A DNA stretch of 9,325 nucleotides from UBA8437 sp963578885 (GTDB lineage Bacteria; Planctomycetota; Planctomycetia; Planctomycetales; Planctomycetaceae). Of this stretch, positions 6,619 to 9,325 are shown piece by piece. Location of the stretch: contig CAUZEQ010000195.1 in assembly GCA_963578885.1 (NCBI GenBank), forward strand, positions 1 through 9,325. The letters are read 5' to 3'. Under the pieces are notes generated by a model. It had not been told where the DNA came from. It did no database searches and was given only the letters and a program-made list of their open reading frames with translations. Both the position numbers and the translations under genes were made by a program. The first letter of the stretch is position 1; the number at the start of each line of letters is the position of its first letter.

Positions 6619-7040
6619 CTGGAGCCCTCCTGGTCGGCCGGAAGCCACCCGGCGAGTCGCACCGGGCGAGCGGCTTGACCGCCGGAGCCGATCCAGTTGA
6701 CGGTGACTGTGGCTCTTCGCCGAGCGTCGTCGTCGCGGATCTCGAAGTCGAGTGTCATCTCGGGCAACCACTTCTGCGTGTCCCATCCCCTTCGGACGTT
6801 GGCTTCGGCGAGTTGCTGGGATTCTCCGGCGACGAGTCGTTCGAGGCAGTTGGCGGCGAGTTGGGTGGCGAGTTGTCTCTGTGCTGCGGAGCGGCGGACC
6901 TGGTTGCTTTGCAGCAGCAGCGGGCCGACCAGCACGATGACGGTCGTCAGCAGGATGCCGGCCACCAGCATCTCGATCAGCATCGCGCCTCGGCGGCCGC
7001 GGGGGGCACTGCGGCGGGTTGTGAGGTCGACGTGGTGCAT
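6615..7040 (-). CDS. GspI/PilV-like pseudopilin
   Basis: A 141-residue prepilin-type protein. The leader is basic and 18 residues long, ending RGRRG, with cleavage expected before Ala19. AMLIEMLVAGILLTTVIVLV follows with Glu23 at +5 and a helix to about residue 43. The soluble part starts QVRRSAAQRQLATQLAANCL, like the helix of GspI/PilV family minor pseudopilins. The start ATG at 7040 overlaps the upstream stop by one base (TGATG), and GGAG lies eight bases before it. A longer in-frame reading exists upstream, but it lies inside the GspF-like gene and has no such support. The GspI label is by length, leader and position before the J-like gene. It would insert in the inner membrane and join a pseudopilus tip complex. 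Confidence 0.8.
   Translation of the reverse strand: MHHVDLTTRRSAPRGRRGAMLIEMLVAGILLTTVIVLVGPLLLQSNQVRRSAAQRQLATQLAANCLERLVAGESQQLAEANVRRGWDTQKWLPEMTLDFEIRDDDARRRATVTVNWIGSGGQAARPVRLAGWLPADQEGSR
6626..6631 (-). promoter_or_regulatory. Shine-Dalgarno fixing a GTG start
   Basis: AGGAGG on the minus strand lies seven bases before the GTG at 6618. It sits inside the end of the upstream gene and settles the start of the GspJ-like gene, which begins with GTG. Confidence 0.75.
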
Positions 7041-8605
7041 CAGGCCTGCTCCGAAAGCAGCTTGATGAGCGGGTAGAAGAGGCCGATGCAGATGAGGCCC
7101 ACCACCAGCGCCAGGGCTCCGATCACGACCGGTCGGACGACCTGGAAGCTGAGCACCACCCGACGGTGCAGGCGTCGCTGGGCCGAGTCGGCCATCAGTT
7201 GCAGTGCCCAGGGCAGGTTGTTCAGTCGTTGTGAGCACTCGAGCACAGCTTGCTCACGGTCATTGATCAGTCGTTCCTGCCGCAGAGCCGCCCAGCCGTT
7301 GCCTCCGGCCACAACCGCCTCGCGGACCCGCTCGAGGCGGATCGCCACCTCGGGCCACTGCGCCGCGTCGACCTGGATCTCGAGGGCCTGGTCGAGAGTA
7401 CGGTTGCCCGAGAGTGCCAGCGCGAGGCTGCGGAAGATCGAGGTCGAGTGCAGTCGCGGCCAGAGGCGGGTCAGCCACGGGAGCCTCAGGTTCTCCAGGC
7501 CCCAGAACCAGCTGATGCCAAACGCCATCAGCAGCAGGCAGGGCAGCGAAACGATGGGTGCGGCGAGCAGCAGGTGCGAGGCCATTACGTCGGAGGAACT
7601 GATCAGGTTGGCGGTGACGGCAGGCAGTTCGACGTCGAAGCCTTCGAAGATCTTTTTCAACTTGGGGACGATGAAGGTCAGCTGGAACAGGCAGATGCAG
7701 ATCGTCACGCTTAGCACGGCGGCCCCGTAGATGAAGAAGGTCGAGATGTCCGAGACGGTTCCCACCTGCCGGATCGACTGGGATTGCGTGACGGCGGACC
7801 GCTCGAGCGCCTCGGCCAAACACCCCGATTCGTGTCCGACTCGTACGGCGATCACGGTGGCTCGAGGCAACAGGCCGGGGCAGTCTTCCAGGGCATCGGC
7901 CAGCGCGACCCCATCGCGCAACCGGTCGGCCAGGTGCCGGATGCGGTTCCGGAAGCGGGAGGGTTTGAACAGGCCGATGAATCGCCAGATCGAGAATGCC
8001 TGTGCCCCATCCAGCGACTCGGCGTAGCTGTCCAGCAGCTGGGTCAGAGACTGTTTTCGTTTCACGGCGATGGCCAGCAGCCACAGCAGGTGTCCCTGTT
8101 TGGAGCGCCTGGCACTGGCCCGACCCTCGGTCAGCAGAAACGGCACCACGCAGATCGGGATGGCCAGAGGAGCCACGAACAGCAACGGCAAACCGACCAG
8201 GCACCAGGCAACCAGGTGCAGCAGCCCGAGTCCTTCTTCGAGTTCCAGCCGGCACGAGGGAGTCAGCTCGAGCCGCGCCTTGATGCTCAGCCGCAGCGCC
8301 ATCACCGCCGCCCAGCCGATGACCGCCAGCAGGAACAGCATCATCGAATCAGCCACCATAGAGGGGATCGACCTTGCGGGGGCTGCCTGGGCATGCAGGC
8401 CCCAGCCGACGATCGCGATCATGCCGCCGAGAGAGACGAGCAGCATGGCCAGGGCGACCAGCGACAGCAGCATTCGTGCGACGACCAGCAGCCGTGGCCG
8501 TTGACACTTGCGCAGCCGGCCGGAGACGATCAGCAGCGCAACGCCGCTCAGCGGTATCAGCAGGATCGTGAACATCGCATAGGCGAGTGTGATGTCGGCG
8601 TTCAC
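7040..8605 (-). CDS. GspF/PilC-like inner-membrane protein with extra N-terminal membrane module
   Basis: A 521-residue membrane protein. From about residue 165 it is GspF-like: a first helical domain (LLWLLAIAVKRKQSLTQLLD, 173-192, and VIAVRVGHESGCLAEAL, 251-267), a helix at 286-311, the linker FIVPKLKKIFEGFDVELP (311-328), a helix near 346-369, a second domain (SIFRSLALALSGNRTLDQAL, 389-408), and a last helix (490-512) ending YPLIKLLSEQ. GspF proteins form the inner-membrane platform that couples the assembly ATPase to pseudopilin insertion. They are usually about 400 residues. Here some 160 extra residues at the front carry about four hydrophobic stretches (11-29, 41-69, 83-104, 126-158). 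The start is GTG at 8605 with no Shine-Dalgarno of its own but a GTGA overlap with the 29-codon ORF. An ATG at 8575 is an alternative. The second GspF domain is divergent. Confidence 0.83.
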   Translation of the reverse strand: MNADITLAYAMFTILLIPLSGVALLIVSGRLRKCQRPRLLVVARMLLSLVALAMLLVSLGGMIAIVGWGLHAQAAPARSIPSMVADSMMLFLLAVIGWAAVMALRLSIKARLELTPSCRLELEEGLGLLHLVAWCLVGLPLLFVAPLAIPICVVPFLLTEGRASARRSKQGHLLWLLAIAVKRKQSLTQLLDSYAESLDGAQAFSIWRFIGLFKPSRFRNRIRHLADRLRDGVALADALEDCPGLLPRATVIAVRVGHESGCLAEALERSAVTQSQSIRQVGTVSDISTFFIYGAAVLSVTICICLFQLTFIVPKLKKIFEGFDVELPAVTANLISSSDVMASHLLLAAPIVSLPCLLLMAFGISWFWGLENLRLPWLTRLWPRLHSTSIFRSLALALSGNRTLDQALEIQVDAAQWPEVAIRLERVREAVVAGGNGWAALRQERLINDREQAVLECSQRLNNLPWALQLMADSAQRRLHRRVVLSFQVVRPVVIGALALVVGLICIGLFYPLIKLLSEQA

Positions 8606-8691
8606 GGTGTGGCTCGAAACAGGAGGAAGATCAGTCGGTCGGTGCGACGGGGGTTCTGGGATGGGGACTGGTTGAAGCGGATACGAATCAT
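8602..8691 (-). CDS. 29-residue ORF bridging the two GspF-like genes
   Basis: ATG at 8691 to TGA at 8602 encodes MIRIRFNQSPSQNP, then a basic RRTDR and a short hydrophobic LIFLLF near the end. Both ends fit the operon's coupling pattern exactly. Its ATG overlaps the upstream GspF stop as ATGA, and its TGA overlaps the downstream GspF GTG as GTGA. Third-position GC is moderate (21 of 29 sense codons). There is no Shine-Dalgarno before it, and no homology I recognise. It may be a real small membrane-associated peptide, or a device whose translation carries ribosomes to the GTG of the next gene, which lacks its own site. It could also be a chance frame in an 82-base gap. Confidence 0.4.
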   Translation of the reverse strand: MIRIRFNQSPSQNPRRTDRLIFLLFRATP

Positions 8692-9325
8692 GAGAGCGCG
8701 TTGAGCAGTTTGGCCATCGGCATCAACAGCGCGATGGCGATGAGTCCGACAATCAGGGCCACTCCGAGCACGGCCATGGGTTCGACCAGGACCCGGATCA
8801 GTCCCGACTGCACGCGGGCCTGAGCGGCACAGATGTCACCGGTGGCGCGGAGCACTTCAGAGAAGGCGTCGTCCCGGCCTTCCCATTCGAAGACGTGCGT
8901 GATTTCGGGGACCATCCTGTGGGTCGACGCGGCCTGGCTCAGCGAGTGTCCCGCCGCGACGTCGGTGGCCATGCGGCTGGTGGTCTGGCTGATGTAGGCG
9001 TCCCCGGTCCCGCTGCCGGCCAACCGCAACGCTTCGGGCAGTGGCACGCGATGATCGAGGCCGATCGCCAGCAGGTGGCAGAAGCGTGAGACGGCACTGA
9101 GCCGGACCATGCGACCCATCGCCGGGACGTAGTAGAGCCACTTGCGCTGTAGCGGTCCGGCCAGGCGGCCGATCAGGATCCAGGCCAGGACCAGCACGAG
9201 CAGCAGCACCGGGAGAATCGCCAGCCGCCAGCCACCGAGCGCCCTGGCGAGCCACAGTACCCCCAGCGTCAACTCGGGAATCTGCATGCCGAAATCGCGG
9301 AAGATCTTCTCAAAGGGCGGCACCA
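8688..9325 (-). CDS. GspF/PilC-like inner-membrane protein, 5' end outside the window
   Basis: The C-terminal 212 residues of a GspF-type platform protein. The visible part opens with VPPFEKIFRDFGMQIPELT, the segment that in the family follows the first membrane helix. A membrane helix comes next (LAILPVLLLVLVLAWILIG), then the second GspF domain (SAVSRFCHLLAIGLDHRVPL, LPEALRLAG, AAGHSLSQAA, ITHVFEWEGRDDAFSEVL), and a last helix (VALIVGLIAIALLMPMAKLL). The frame is open to the right edge, so the start and first domain lie beyond 9325. It is a more canonical GspF than the next gene in the operon, and its TGA overlaps the ATG of the 29-codon ORF. An assembly ATPase gene would be expected upstream, outside the window. 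Confidence 0.9.
   Translation of the reverse strand, partial: VPPFEKIFRDFGMQIPELTLGVLWLARALGGWRLAILPVLLLVLVLAWILIGRLAGPLQRKWLYYVPAMGRMVRLSAVSRFCHLLAIGLDHRVPLPEALRLAGSGTGDAYISQTTSRMATDVAAGHSLSQAASTHRMVPEITHVFEWEGRDDAFSEVLRATGDICAAQARVQSGLIRVLVEPMAVLGVALIVGLIAIALLMPMAKLLNALS

Noticed and set aside
7784..8704. A 306-codon plus-strand open frame opposite the second GspF-like gene
   Set aside because: The product is Gln/Arg/His-rich low-complexity protein, the usual complement of Leu/Ala-rich membrane helices.

Overview
The window is GC-rich and strongly suggests a planctomycete or a close relative. The markers are a DUF1559 H-X9-DG pilin-like protein, a CRTAC1-type ASPIC/UnbV C-terminus, an exported fumarylacetoacetate hydrolase (FAH) family protein, and a secreted PQQ-type propeller carrying EF-hand loops. 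No tRNA, rRNA, CRISPR array, transposase or integrase is visible.

Layout. Positions 1-201 hold no gene I can support, only a perfect 7-1-7 palindrome. Positions 202-1049 (minus) are the wreck of a CRTAC1-family gene: an N-terminal part, a frameshift, then the ASPIC/UnbV tail in a third frame, with the central FG-GAP/VCBS propeller missing. Positions 1151-1864 (minus) encode an intact HpcH/HpaI-type class II aldolase. It is divergent from two plus-strand genes, an exported FAH-family protein (2061-3074) and an exported PQQ-like beta-propeller with two EF-hand loops (3167-4588). These three genes share the same Shine-Dalgarno arrangement, GGAGAC six bases before ATG.

The right half (4605-9325, minus) is one tight operon read right to left. 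It holds a GspF-type inner-membrane protein cut by the window edge, a 29-codon mini-ORF, a second GspF-type protein with an extra multi-helix N-terminus, a GspI/PilV-like pseudopilin, a GspJ/PilW-like pseudopilin, a GspK/PilX-like protein, and a DUF1559 prepilin last. Each junction is a 4-base NTGA overlap or a 1-base TGATG overlap, which suggests translational coupling through the whole set. The operon looks like the inner-membrane platform and pilin-like subunits of a type II secretion/type IV pilus-like machine. The ATPase, secretin and prepilin peptidase would lie outside the window. The operon ends 16 bases from the convergent PQQ-like gene.

I see no wholly new system. The points most worth checking are the mini-ORF between the two GspF genes, the N-terminal module of the second GspF, the use of a DUF1559 protein as terminal subunit of a pseudopilin operon, and the collapsed CRTAC1 gene.
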